Below are positions 6,591 through 12,943 of a stretch of 12,943 nucleotides of DNA, piece after piece (the first letter of the stretch is position 1; each line of letters opens with the position of its first letter). A program made the translations under genes and the position numbers. The notes under the pieces were generated by a model. The model did not search any database. It was given only the letters and a program-made list of their open reading frames with translations, and had not been told where the DNA came from. The stretch is from UBA4615 sp044359175 (GTDB lineage: Bacteria > Pseudomonadota > Gammaproteobacteria > Burkholderiales > Burkholderiaceae_E), in assembly GCA_044359175.1 (NCBI GenBank), contig JBIKMO010000116.1, forward strand, positions 1-12,943. Direction: 5' to 3'.

Positions 6591-6609
6591 CCCCCGTCTG
6601 CAGCGCCCG

Positions 6610-8118
6610 ATGCTCAGCGAATCCGACTACACGTCCTGCGACGGTCTGGCACTTGCCGAGCACGTCGCCCGTCGCGAAGCCACCGCCGAGGGTCTTCTCG
6701 ACCATGCGCTCGCGCGCACCGCGCGACTCGACCCCGGGTTCAACGCGATCGACGCGATCGCCGACGCACGGGCGCGAGAACGCGCGCGCCGGCTAGACGC
6801 CGAGCTCGACGCGATACCCGGCGACGACGCACGCATGGCGCTGCTCGCCGCGCGGCCGTTCCTGGGGGTGCCGCTGCCGCTGAAGGACCTGTCGCTCGCC
6901 TGCGTCGACCTGCCGTCGTCGATGGGCTCGGCGTACTTCCGCAGCGTCGTCTGGGCGAGCGACGCCGAGCTGGTGGTGCGCTACCGGCATGCCGGATTCG
7001 TGCCATTCGCGCGAAGCACCAGTCCGGAGCTCGGCGTGAGTCCGAGCACCGAGGCCACCGTCTACGGTGGCCCGACGCGCAATCCCTGGCACCCGGCGCA
7101 CAGCGCGGGCGGCTCGAGCGGCGGCGCGGGCGCGGTGGTGGCGGCGCGGATCGTACCGGTGGCGCACGCGTCCGACGGACTGGGATCGATTCGCATCCCG
7201 GCCTCGTGCTGCGGCCTGGTGGGGCTGAAGCCCAGCCGCGGCCTCATGCCGCTGGGCCCGCTCGCGGGCGAGGGCTGGGGCGGCCTGGCGACCGAGCACG
7301 TGATCACGCGCACCGTTCGCGACACCGCCGCTGCGCTGGACGCGACCGCCGGGGCCGACGCCGGCGCGCCTTACGCGGCGCCTCCGTGGTCGGCACACGG
7401 CGGGCTGCACGCCGTGCGCCGGGGCGCCCTCGGCGAGGTCGCGCCGCTGCGGATCGCGATCCTGGACACCCGCTTCGACCGCTCGCCGGTGCATCCCGAG
7501 GTCGCCGAGGCGGTGCGGGCCGTCGGTCGCGCACTGCAGTCGCTCGGGCATGCGGTCGAGCCGGATGCGCCCCGCGTGGACCTGATCGAGGAGGTGCTGC
7601 GCCCTGGCCTGGAGATCGTGGCCTGCGGCACCGCGATGGCGGTCGATGCGCGTGCCCGCGCGCTCGGCCGCGCGCCGCGCGACGACGAGCTCTCGCCCAC
7701 GATCCACGATGCGGTGCGCATCGGGCGCGCCACCAGCGGCGCGCGCTACCTCGCGCAGCTCGGCGCGCTGCACGCGCTGACGCGTCGGATCGCGGGCTTC
7801 TGGAACCGCCACGACCTGCTGCTCACGCCGGTGCTCGCCGAACCCCCCGCGGTGATCGGCCGGTTCGCGATGAACCGCCCGGACTTCGTCGACTACCGGA
7901 TCGGGCCGACCGGCATCGCGCCGTACTCGCCGTTCGCGCCGCTCGCCAACGCGACCGGCCAGCCCGCGCTCGCGCTGCCCGCGGCGTGGTCGTCGCTCGG
8001 CCTGCCGATCGGCGTGCAGTTCGTCGGCCGCTTCGGCGACGAGGCGACGCTGCTCGCGCTGGCTGCGCAGCTGGAGCAGGCGCTCCCGTGGTCGGACCGC
8101 CGCCCGTCCGGCTGCTGA
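6610..8118 (+). CDS. Amidase-signature family hydrolase
   Basis: Members hydrolyse amide bonds with a Ser-cisSer-Lys triad; substrates range from small amides to acylamides, cyclic aminohexanoate dimers and Gln-tRNA partners. It has 502 residues. Lys92 lies in PLPLKDLS (88-95), the cis-Ser in SAGGSSGGAGA (165-175; Ser169 probably), and the nucleophile is Ser193 in SDGLGSIRIPASCCGLVGLK (188-207). The usual loop before the nucleophile is D-x-G-G-S; here it is D-G-L-G-S, with Leu191 replacing the first Gly next to the oxyanion hole. The C-terminal part LANATGQPALALPA (445-458) and LPIGVQFVGRFGDEATLLALA (465-485) is typical. The overall pattern is closest to stand-alone amidases of the 6-aminohexanoate-cyclic-dimer hydrolase type, not to GatA. 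The start lacks a Shine-Dalgarno; an in-frame GTG exists at 6535. Confidence 0.92.
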   Translation: MLSESDYTSCDGLALAEHVARREATAEGLLDHALARTARLDPGFNAIDAIADARARERARRLDAELDAIPGDDARMALLAARPFLGVPLPLKDLSLACVDLPSSMGSAYFRSVVWASDAELVVRYRHAGFVPFARSTSPELGVSPSTEATVYGGPTRNPWHPAHSAGGSSGGAGAVVAARIVPVAHASDGLGSIRIPASCCGLVGLKPSRGLMPLGPLAGEGWGGLATEHVITRTVRDTAAALDATAGADAGAPYAAPPWSAHGGLHAVRRGALGEVAPLRIAILDTRFDRSPVHPEVAEAVRAVGRALQSLGHAVEPDAPRVDLIEEVLRPGLEIVACGTAMAVDARARALGRAPRDDELSPTIHDAVRIGRATSGARYLAQLGALHALTRRIAGFWNRHDLLLTPVLAEPPAVIGRFAMNRPDFVDYRIGPTGIAPYSPFAPLANATGQPALALPAAWSSLGLPIGVQFVGRFGDEATLLALAAQLEQALPWSDRRPSGC

Positions 8119-8155
8119 CCGTGGCCGCCCACGCGCGCCGCCGGGGTCGTCCGCG

Positions 8156-8869
8156 ATGAAGCCGCTCCTGGTCTTCCTCGTGGTTGCGAACGTGCTGCTG
8201 TTCGGCTGGTTCCGCGGCTGGATGGCGCCGCTCGGCGGCGACGGGCGCGATCCGCAGCGCATCCAGCGCCAGGTGCAGTCGCACGAACTGCGCGTGACCT
8301 CGTCGTCGCGGCTGCCGGGCGGCGCAGCCGCCACCCCGAACGGCGGTGCGACCGCGCCGGCGCGCGCCGGCGGGACCGAGCCCACGGCGGGCGCCGCCGG
8401 CGCGCCGACCGGCGGCGCCGAGTGCGTCGCGTTCGGTCCGCTCACCGAGCTCGAGGCGGTGCGCGCGCAGTCGGCGCTCGATGCGGCCGTGGCCGACCTC
8501 GCGATCACGCTCGTGCGCGAGGACGAGATCACGTCCTGGTGGGTGTACATGCCCGCGGTGCCCGGCGAGCTCGCACGTCGCGTGGCCGACCTGCGCAGCC
8601 GCGGCGTCAACGACATCTACGTGATGCCCGACGGCGCGTGGCGGGGCGCGATCTCGCTCGGCCTGTTCCGTCAGGAGGAGCTGGCGGTCGCGCTCGCGCG
8701 TGCGATCACCGAGCGCGGCGTACGCGGCGTGCGGGTCGCGCCGCGCGGACCCGGTCCAGGCCGCATCGTGCTGCAGGTGCGGCCGGTGGGCGCCGCGGTC
8801 GCCGCGGAGCTCGACCGTCTGCGCGCGCAGCACCCCGAGGCCAGCTCGCGCCCCTGCCCGCGCGGCTGA
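8156..8869 (+). CDS. Membrane-anchored SPOR-like domain protein
   Basis: The product has 237 residues. Residues 3-20 form one N-terminal membrane helix (LLVFLVVANVLLFGWF), which would leave the rest in the periplasm. Residues 53-88 are a low-complexity Ala/Gly/Pro/Thr linker. Residues 89-210 form a compact domain beginning ECVAFGPL and containing WWVYMPA (128-134), GVNDIYVMPDGAWRGAISLG (150-169) and LFR, a pattern I associate with beta-proteobacterial SPOR-related proteins. SPOR domains bind denuded peptidoglycan at division sites, but this divergent version has no proven ligand. It begins 37 bp after the amidase stop on the same strand and may be cotranscribed. In other beta-proteobacteria, relatives often sit beside birA/coaX; here the nearest coenzyme-A gene is coaA. 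Confidence 0.78.
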   Translation: MKPLLVFLVVANVLLFGWFRGWMAPLGGDGRDPQRIQRQVQSHELRVTSSSRLPGGAAATPNGGATAPARAGGTEPTAGAAGAPTGGAECVAFGPLTELEAVRAQSALDAAVADLAITLVREDEITSWWVYMPAVPGELARRVADLRSRGVNDIYVMPDGAWRGAISLGLFRQEELAVALARAITERGVRGVRVAPRGPGPGRIVLQVRPVGAAVAAELDRLRAQHPEASSRPCPRG

Positions 8870-8871
8870 TC

Positions 8872-8889
8872 CGGCCGTCTGGTCGGCCG
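8872..8889. terminator. Possible bidirectional terminator hairpin
   Basis: CGGCCG-TCTGGT-CGGCCG forms a 6-bp stem with a 6-nt loop, starting 2 bp after the stop of the SPOR-like gene. A second small stem (CGCGG-TAC-CCGCG, 8896-8908) follows in the same 61-bp convergent gap. Neither has a T-tract. Confidence 0.35.
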
Positions 8890-8930
8890 CAGCCGCGCGG
8901 TACCCGCGACGACGCGCCGGCGGCCCCGGT

Positions 8931-9281
8931 TCAGCGCCCCGGGGCGTCCTCGCTGCGGTCGTCGACCGCCGCGCCCGCCGCGTTGCGCCTGACCGACTCG
9001 ATGCCGTTGTCCCGCGCGCGCTCCGACGAGTACATCTCGCTCTTGCCGATCACCTGTCCATTGGCCGCGACCAGGTTGAAGTACGGCTCACCGCGAGCCG
9101 AGCTCAGCCGCTGGAATCGTTCGTCCTGCGGCCCGTTCTCCTTCACCGACGCGATGCCCCGAGTCGCTCCCGCCAGGTCGGCGTAGGTCTGGCTCGACAG
9201 GATCACCTCGCCGTTGCCGGCCTTGAGCACGAAGTGGAACTTGCCGTTGGTGGTCTTCGAGATCACGTACTTGGCTGCCAT
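8931..9281 (-). CDS. DUF1508 (YegP-type) protein with two tandem repeats
   Basis: This small 116-residue protein is made of two DUF1508 units. The first (about 2-50) has GKFHFVLKAGNGEVILSSQ and GIASVKENG; the second (about 55-101) has GEPYFNLVAANGQVIGKSE and GIESVRRNA. Each unit is a beta-beta-beta-alpha module ending in a helix with the conserved GI-SV pattern. E. coli YegP has the same two-unit layout; its function is not established. The last 15 residues (AAGAAVDDRSEDAPGR region) are a polar, probably disordered tail. The ATG at 9281 is well supported by CGGAGCG about 6 nt upstream on the minus strand. It is divergent from the glutamine amidotransferase and convergent with the SPOR-like gene. 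Confidence 0.93.
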   Translation of the reverse strand: MAAKYVISKTTNGKFHFVLKAGNGEVILSSQTYADLAGATRGIASVKENGPQDERFQRLSSARGEPYFNLVAANGQVIGKSEMYSSERARDNGIESVRRNAAGAAVDDRSEDAPGR

Positions 9282-9323
9282 GGTTCGCTCCGGTGGGAAG
9301 TGCGCGCGGCCTCCGGCCGTACC

Positions 9324-9340
9324 CGCGGTCCGCGACCGCG
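9324..9340. promoter_or_regulatory. 17-bp palindrome in the divergent DUF1508/amidotransferase gap
   Basis: CGCGGTC-CGC-GACCGCG is a perfect 7-bp inverted repeat with a 3-nt centre, in the 186-bp gap between two divergent genes and 43 bp upstream of the DUF1508 start. The size and location fit an operator, or a hairpin in the DUF1508 leader. GC-rich DNA makes short palindromes common, so support is modest. Confidence 0.3.
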
Positions 9341-9467
9341 CAGCGCAGAATGAGCGCATCGCAACCCCCGTGTCGCGCAAGACCCGGGTCGCGTCGGGGT
9401 CCGGGCCTCGACGCTGCGGACGCGCCCTGTGGCACGATCGCTCCGGGCGCGGGCGACGGGGAACGGA

Positions 9468-10181
9468 ATGCGTGCGGTGCTGGTGATCGAGCACACGGAG
9501 GGCGACGGGCCGGGGCACTTCGGCGAGTGGCTCGCGATGCGCGGGCGGCCGATGCGCCTGGTGCGCGTCCACGCGGGCGAGCCGGTGCCGGCGAGCCCCG
9601 CGTCGTACGCCGGGCTGTGCGTGCTCGGCGGGCCGATGAGCGCGAACGACGGGCACCTGGACCACATCCGAGCCGAGCACGGGCTGGTGCGCACCGCGCT
9701 CGACGCCGGAGTGCCGGTGATCGGACACTGCCTGGGCGGCCAGATCCTCGCACGGGTGCTCGGGGCGGGTATCGGACGCAGCCCCGCGCCGGAGATCGGC
9801 TGGCACCCGATCGACCTCGAGCCGGGTCCGCACGCGCGGCGCTGGTTCGGCGAGGCGGTTCGGCCCACCGTGATGCAATGGCACTACGAGGCGTTCGATC
9901 TGCCGGCGGGGGCGACCCCGCTTGCCGCAAGCACGGCCTGTCCGCGCCAGGCGTTCGAATGGGGCGGCGTGCACCTGGGCCTGCAGTTCCACCCGGAGGC
10001 CGACCGGCAGAAGGTCTGCGGCTGGGCGCGCGCCGATCGCGACGAACTGCAGGCGCTCGCGCACGTGCCCACGGTGCAGCGTCCCGAGGCGCTGCGGGCG
10101 GGCTGCGACCCATACCTGCCCGCGATGCGCGCGCTCGCCCACCGGATCTACGACGCCTGGGCGCCGGGCCTGAAGGACTGA
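9468..10181 (+). CDS. Class I glutamine amidotransferase (GMP-synthase-like)
   Basis: This is a stand-alone class I GATase-like protein of 237 residues. GGPMSAND (54-61) lies before the nucleophile elbow GHCLGGQ (86-92), with Cys88 as nucleophile. QFHPE (173-177) supplies the His175 and Glu177 of the triad. FEWGGVHLGLQFHPE is the family's typical approach to the catalytic His. No synthetase domain is fused, so the ammonia acceptor or alternative substrate is unknown; relatives include gamma-glutamyl hydrolases and peptidases of polyamine or glutathione turnover. ATG 9468 follows a purine-rich ACGGGGAACGGA and is preferred over an in-frame GTG at 9429 that would add an Arg-rich leader. It converges on the ferritin-like gene with a 40-bp gap. 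Confidence 0.92.
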   Translation: MRAVLVIEHTEGDGPGHFGEWLAMRGRPMRLVRVHAGEPVPASPASYAGLCVLGGPMSANDGHLDHIRAEHGLVRTALDAGVPVIGHCLGGQILARVLGAGIGRSPAPEIGWHPIDLEPGPHARRWFGEAVRPTVMQWHYEAFDLPAGATPLAASTACPRQAFEWGGVHLGLQFHPEADRQKVCGWARADRDELQALAHVPTVQRPEALRAGCDPYLPAMRALAHRIYDAWAPGLKD

Positions 10182-10221
10182 CCGCCGGGCCCGCGCGACC
10201 GAGCCCCGCGCCCGACGGCCC

Positions 10222-11052
10222 TCAGGCCGCCGATGCGTTCAGTTCGCGGCGGTAGCGGTTGAGCGCCTGCACGGTGCCGAGTTCGCGGCCGAACAGCAGC
10301 GACAGGTTGTGCAGGATCCGGTCGACCACCCGCGTCTCCCACGCCTCGTCGAAACGGATTTGCGCGTCCAGCCAGCGCTCGAGCCAGCCGGGCTCGGGCA
10401 GGCGGCTCTGCACGGTGTCGTTCGGGAACAGCCCCTTGTTCACGTGCAGGTTGGTCGGGTGCAGCGCCTGCGCGGTGCGCCGGGCGCTCGCCATCAGCAG
10501 CCCGATCTTCGCGAAGGCGGAGCGCGCGCCGTCGCCGGCCTCGGCGATCGCCTTGCGCATGTACTGCAGGTACGCGCCACCGTGTCGGGCTTCGTCCTTG
10601 GAGATGGTGTCGTAGATGTGCTTGATCACCGGCTCGGAGTGCCACTCCGACGCGCAGCGATACCAGTGGTTGAGCCGGATCTCGCCGCAGAAGTGCAGCA
10701 TCAGCGTCTCGAGCGGCGGGGCCGGGTCGAACTCGAAGCGTACCGCGTGCAGCTCGCTCTCGGTGGGCACCAGATCCGGTCGGAAACGGCGCAGGTACTC
10801 GATCAGCACGAGCGCGTGCTTCTGCTCCTCGTAGAACCAGACCGACATGAACGCGCTGAAGTCGGAGTCGTGCCGGTTGTCGCGCAGGAACATCTCGGTG
10901 GCCGGCAGCGCCGCCCACTCGGTGATCGCGTTCATCTTGATCGTCCGGGCCTGCTCGTCCGACAGCAGCGACCCGTCGAAGCGGTCCCACGGGACGTCGT
11001 CGAGGCTCCAGCGCACGCGCTCCAGCGTCTTGAACAGTTCGGGGTACAGCAT
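10222..11052 (-). CDS. Ferritin-like di-iron protein
   Basis: The 276-residue product belongs to the ferritin-like superfamily (four-helix di-iron carboxylate), close in pattern to acyl-ACP-desaturase and rubrerythrin-like proteins. Probable ligands are Glu45 or Glu53 (TEWAALPATEMF, 44-55), Glu76 and His79 (WFYEEQKHA, 72-80), Glu124 (HFCGEIRLNHWY, 120-131), and Glu154 and His157 (ISKDEARHGGAY, 150-161). The complete E, ExxH, E, ExxH set suggests a functional di-iron centre for oxygen or peroxide chemistry; the substrate is unknown. The length far exceeds simple ferritins, and a helical C-terminal part runs from 165 to 270. ATG 11052 gives MLYPELFKTLE, the typical start of this family in beta-proteobacteria; an upstream in-frame TTG (11073) is less likely. 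TATCAT on the minus strand (11156-11151) may be its -10 box. Confidence 0.88.
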   Translation of the reverse strand: MLYPELFKTLERVRWSLDDVPWDRFDGSLLSDEQARTIKMNAITEWAALPATEMFLRDNRHDSDFSAFMSVWFYEEQKHALVLIEYLRRFRPDLVPTESELHAVRFEFDPAPPLETLMLHFCGEIRLNHWYRCASEWHSEPVIKHIYDTISKDEARHGGAYLQYMRKAIAEAGDGARSAFAKIGLLMASARRTAQALHPTNLHVNKGLFPNDTVQSRLPEPGWLERWLDAQIRFDEAWETRVVDRILHNLSLLFGRELGTVQALNRYRRELNASAA

Positions 11053-11118
11053 CGGTGGTCGCGTCGTGCGCAAGAGGTCTGTCGGCGCCGGCGGGGGGAT
11101 CCCCGAGGCGGCCCGGGG

Positions 11119-11138
11119 CGGCCGGGTCCGTCCGGCCG
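11119..11138. terminator. Possible terminator hairpin after the NTF2-like gene
   Basis: CGGCCGG-GTCCGT-CCGGCCG is a perfect 7-bp stem with a 6-nt loop, about 50 bp past the NTF2-like stop codon in the direction of transcription and before the ferritin-like gene. There is no T-tract. It could alternatively lie in the leader of the ferritin-like mRNA if that starts near 11144. A GGGGATCCCC palindrome (11095-11104) lies further on. Confidence 0.3.
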
Positions 11139-11150
11139 GCGGGCGCCGCG

Positions 11151-11156
11151 ATGATA
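11151..11156 (-). promoter_or_regulatory. Putative -10 box (TATCAT) of the ferritin-like gene
   Basis: On the minus strand TATCAT (11156-11151) would start transcription near 11144, giving a leader of about 90 nt to the ATG at 11052. The surrounding 11-mer GCTATCATCGC is identical to the one upstream of the aminotransferase. It is one of very few A/T-rich sites in the 137-bp gap. No clear -35 box. Confidence 0.35.
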
Positions 11157-11189
11157 GCAGCGGTGAGGCCGCAGGGGCGGGTTCCCGGG

Positions 11190-11636
11190 TCAGTCGGGCG
11201 GGGCGACGCGGCCGCGCCGTCGCAGCCAGCGCATCAGCACGCCGATCGCCGGCAGCTGCTCGTACAGTTCCTCGGCGGCGTCCCAGTAGTCGCGGTGGTA
11301 CGCGACCCGGCCGTCGGCGGCGAGCCGCAGGTGCGAGCAGCCCCGGATCCGGCGCGCACCGGCCGGCAGCGGACGGCGGAACGCGAACTCGAAGTCCCAG
11401 ACGAGGAACGCCGCGTCGCCCTGCACGACCCGGTCCCTGACCGCGAACCGGGGCGCGTCGACCTGCACGAACATGTGCTCGAAGATCCGAGCGATCGCCG
11501 GCACGCCGCGGACCTCGTTGAACGGGTCCTTGAAGAACGCGTCGGCCGCGTAGAGCTCACCGATCCGGCCGATCCCGGACGGCGAGATCGACTCGTAGAA
11601 GCGCACGACGCGCTCGATCGCGGCCTCGCCGGTCAC
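11190..11636 (-). CDS. NTF2/SnoaL-like family protein
   Basis: This 148-residue protein has the NTF2-like cone fold pattern. An N-terminal helix (AAIERVVRFYESI, about 5-17) leads to LYAADAFFKDPFNEVRGV (about 29-46), the typical SnoaL-like 'age of damage' segment with D-P-F. IARIFEHMF and the strands VVQGDAAFLVWDFEF and GCSHLRLAADGRVAYHRDYWD follow. The conserved Asp/His/Tyr around HRDYWD line the pocket in relatives that act as small isomerases or hydrolases, but many members have no known reaction. The GTG start at 11636 overlaps the SDR stop as GTGA, indicating translational coupling with the SDR gene. Together with DUF3833 and SDR it forms the end of a minus-strand operon. Confidence 0.88.
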   Translation of the reverse strand: MTGEAAIERVVRFYESISPSGIGRIGELYAADAFFKDPFNEVRGVPAIARIFEHMFVQVDAPRFAVRDRVVQGDAAFLVWDFEFAFRRPLPAGARRIRGCSHLRLAADGRVAYHRDYWDAAEELYEQLPAIGVLMRWLRRRGRVAPPD

Positions 11637-12394
11637 AGGCCGGTCACCTTGTGGATCAGCGCGAAGTACAGCCGGTACGGCAGCAGCCGCGCGAGCTTGA
11701 GCCAGGTGGTGAAGCGGCGCGGATAGTGGATCTCGAAGCGGCCGGCCTCGAGCCCGGCGAGCGTGGCCTCGGCCGCTTCGCGCGCGCTGATCAGTGCGGG
11801 CATCGCGTAGCTGTTGCCGGCGGTGGCCGGCGTGTCGACGTAGCCGGGATTGACCAGATAGACGCCGATGCCGGCCGGACGCAGGTCCAGGTACAGCGAC
11901 TCGGCGAGGTTGATCAGCGCCGCCTTGGTCGGCCCGTAGACGAGCGCCTGCGGCAGGCCGCTGTAGCCGGCGACGCTGGAGACGAGCGCCAGCCCGCCGG
12001 CGCGCTGCGCGATGAGCACCGGCAGCACCGCGGCCAGGCCCGAGAACACCGCGCCCAGGTTGGTGTCGAGCATCCGGCGTGCGGCGCCGAGCTCGAAGTC
12101 CTGCGCGCGCATCGGCTGGTAGATGCCGGCCACCCACAGCACCAGGTCGATGCCGCCCCAGCGCGCCTTCAACGTGTCGCACGCGGCGGCGACCGCGTCG
12201 GCGTCGTTGACGTCGAGCGCGAGGATCTCGGGGGGGCCGCCGAGCGCTTCGCGCAGCGCGTCGGCGCGGCGGGCCGACACGGCGATCCGCGCACCGCGCC
12301 GCGCGAGCGCCCGCGCGAGCTCGGCGCCGATGCCGCTGGAGGCGCCGACGACCCAGACGCGGCGCCCGGCCCAGCCGTCGATCGGCGGGTTCAT
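11633..12394 (-). CDS. Short-chain dehydrogenase/reductase (SDR)
   Basis: A classical NAD(P)-dependent SDR of 253 residues. The Rossmann nucleotide motif is GASSGIG (17-23). DVND (61-64) is the adenine-ring contact region. WVAG (87-90) replaces the usual NNAG. Asn112 is in DTNLGAVFSG (110-119). The catalytic residues are Ser140 (ALVSSVAGYSG, 136-146), Tyr153 and Lys157 (YGPTK, 153-157). NPGYVDTP (182-189) follows. The C-terminal RRFTTWLKLARLLPYRLYF (226-244) is basic and amphipathic, compatible with membrane association. ATG 12394 gives MNPPIDGWAGRRVWVVG, which fits the family I recall; the in-frame ATG 12454 would add 20 residues of unfamiliar sequence but leaves only 17 bp from DUF3833. The substrate is unknown; context suggests lipid-related chemistry. 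Confidence 0.92.
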   Translation of the reverse strand: MNPPIDGWAGRRVWVVGASSGIGAELARALARRGARIAVSARRADALREALGGPPEILALDVNDADAVAAACDTLKARWGGIDLVLWVAGIYQPMRAQDFELGAARRMLDTNLGAVFSGLAAVLPVLIAQRAGGLALVSSVAGYSGLPQALVYGPTKAALINLAESLYLDLRPAGIGVYLVNPGYVDTPATAGNSYAMPALISAREAAEATLAGLEAGRFEIHYPRRFTTWLKLARLLPYRLYFALIHKVTGL

Positions 12395-12471
12395 CGGGCC
12401 GAACAGGCCAGGGGAGCGGACGGCACCTTCGCCGGGCAGGAATCGCGACGCCATGGCGTGGGTTCCGCGAC

Positions 12472-12943
12472 TCAGCGCTTCGTGAACGACAGCAGCACTT
12501 CGCCGAGCCGCACGCCGAACTTGCTCATCGTCGCGCGGTTCAGCATCGTGCGCTCGTCGACGAGGTACATCCAGTCGTCGAAGTCGACGTTCCAGACTGT
12601 ACCGTCGACGTTCAGCGCCAGCGTGTAGCGCCAGTTCAGCGCGTTGCCCGAGGCCACGCCCTGCGCCTGCCCGACCACGTCGGCGGCGGTGCCGACATAG
12701 CGGCCCTGCGGCTGCTTGCGGATCGTCCAGATCCGCTTCTCCTTCTTGCCGTCGGAGTAGAGGAAGTCCTCGTCGAGCGTGCCGGTGTCGCCGTTCCAGG
12801 TGCCCTTCATCTTCACCGTGAAGCGGCGTACGACCTTGCCCGAGCGGTCCTGGAACACGCCCCAGGCGTCGATGTCGCCATCGAAGTAGGTGCGCAGGTC
12901 CAGCACCGGCTTCTCGGCCGAGTAGACCGTCGGATCGACGCCG
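12472..12943 (-). CDS. DUF3833 family protein (N-terminus beyond window)
   Basis: The 3' part (about 157 codons) of a gene whose start lies right of the window. The visible chain opens GVDPTVYSAEKPVLDLRTYF and continues through AWGVFQDRSGKVVRRFTV, GTLDEDFLYSDG, DVVGQAQGVASGNALNW, VDFDDWMYLVDE and NRATMSKFGVRLGEVLLSFTK, all hallmarks of DUF3833. The family has a lipocalin-like beta-rich pattern and is usually exported as a lipoprotein; the signal region would be outside the window. The internal GTG at 12906 is an ordinary Val codon, because the frame and the family similarity continue past it. It is followed by the SDR and NTF2-like genes on the same strand. In many beta- and gamma-proteobacteria DUF3833 sits with DUF1365, an FAD amine oxidase and a cyclopropane-fatty-acid synthase-like methyltransferase. 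Confidence 0.93.
   Translation of the reverse strand, partial: GVDPTVYSAEKPVLDLRTYFDGDIDAWGVFQDRSGKVVRRFTVKMKGTWNGDTGTLDEDFLYSDGKKEKRIWTIRKQPQGRYVGTAADVVGQAQGVASGNALNWRYTLALNVDGTVWNVDFDDWMYLVDERTMLNRATMSKFGVRLGEVLLSFTKR

Noticed and set aside
5536..6609. Upstream extension of the amidase frame antisense to coaA
   Set aside because: The region is fully occupied by coaA on the other strand, which has complete family similarity. The amidase similarity begins only near ATG 6610.
10182..10221. Terminator between the glutamine amidotransferase and the ferritin-like gene
   Set aside because: The 40-bp convergent gap is GC-rich, but I found only imperfect pairing and no T-tract, too weak to list as a feature.

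Overview
The window is about 12.9 kb of very GC-rich chromosomal DNA. G or C fills most third codon positions, and long spurious ORFs lie antisense to nearly every gene. Gene content suggests a beta-proteobacterium (Burkholderiales-like): a long ferritin-like di-iron protein starting MLYPELFK, a DUF3833/SDR/NTF2 gene series, a two-repeat DUF1508 protein and a SPOR-type envelope protein. A GC-rich gamma-proteobacterium is not excluded. I saw no insertion sequence, phage, CRISPR, tRNA or rRNA. Apart from the left edge this looks like ordinary core or housekeeping chromosome.

Left edge (1-1322): a 7-bp tandem repeat (11 perfect GGCGGGT units) with G-quadruplex potential, then about 190 bp of leader, then an unrecognised 346-residue protein with an alpha-helical N-terminal half and a glycine/alanine-rich hydrophobic C-terminal half. 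This is the least explained part of the window.

Centre-left (1426-5456): an acyl-CoA dehydrogenase (+) whose end overlaps a convergent RidA-family gene (-). RidA is divergent from an EamA/DMT exporter (+) across a 58-bp gap holding the only A/T-rich island nearby. A PLP-dependent aminotransferase of the 2-aminoadipate/MocR-like fold-I class (+) follows. RidA (imine hydrolysis), the exporter (often for amino acids or metabolites) and the aminotransferase could share an amino-acid theme, but they do not form one operon.

Centre (5503-8869): coaA (-), encoding type I pantothenate kinase, is convergent with the aminotransferase and divergent from an amidase-signature hydrolase (+). The gap between coaA and the amidase contains a strong interrupted hairpin. 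A membrane-anchored SPOR-like protein (+) follows the amidase by 37 bp.

Right (8931-12943): a DUF1508/YegP-type protein (-) and a class I glutamine amidotransferase (+) are divergent. A ferritin-like di-iron protein (-) comes next. Then a minus-strand operon runs in from beyond the right edge: DUF3833 (partial), SDR oxidoreductase, and NTF2/SnoaL-like protein, the last two joined by a GTGA overlap. From family knowledge, this trio is usually the tail of a membrane-lipid/photo-oxidative-stress gene set (ECF sigma/ChrR, FAD amine oxidase, DUF1365, cyclopropane-fatty-acid synthase-like methyltransferase). Those genes would lie to the right of the window.

I do not see a clearly new biological system. 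The best leads are the repeat plus orphan protein at the left edge, the hairpin before the amidase, and two enzymes with substitutions at normally invariant active-site positions.
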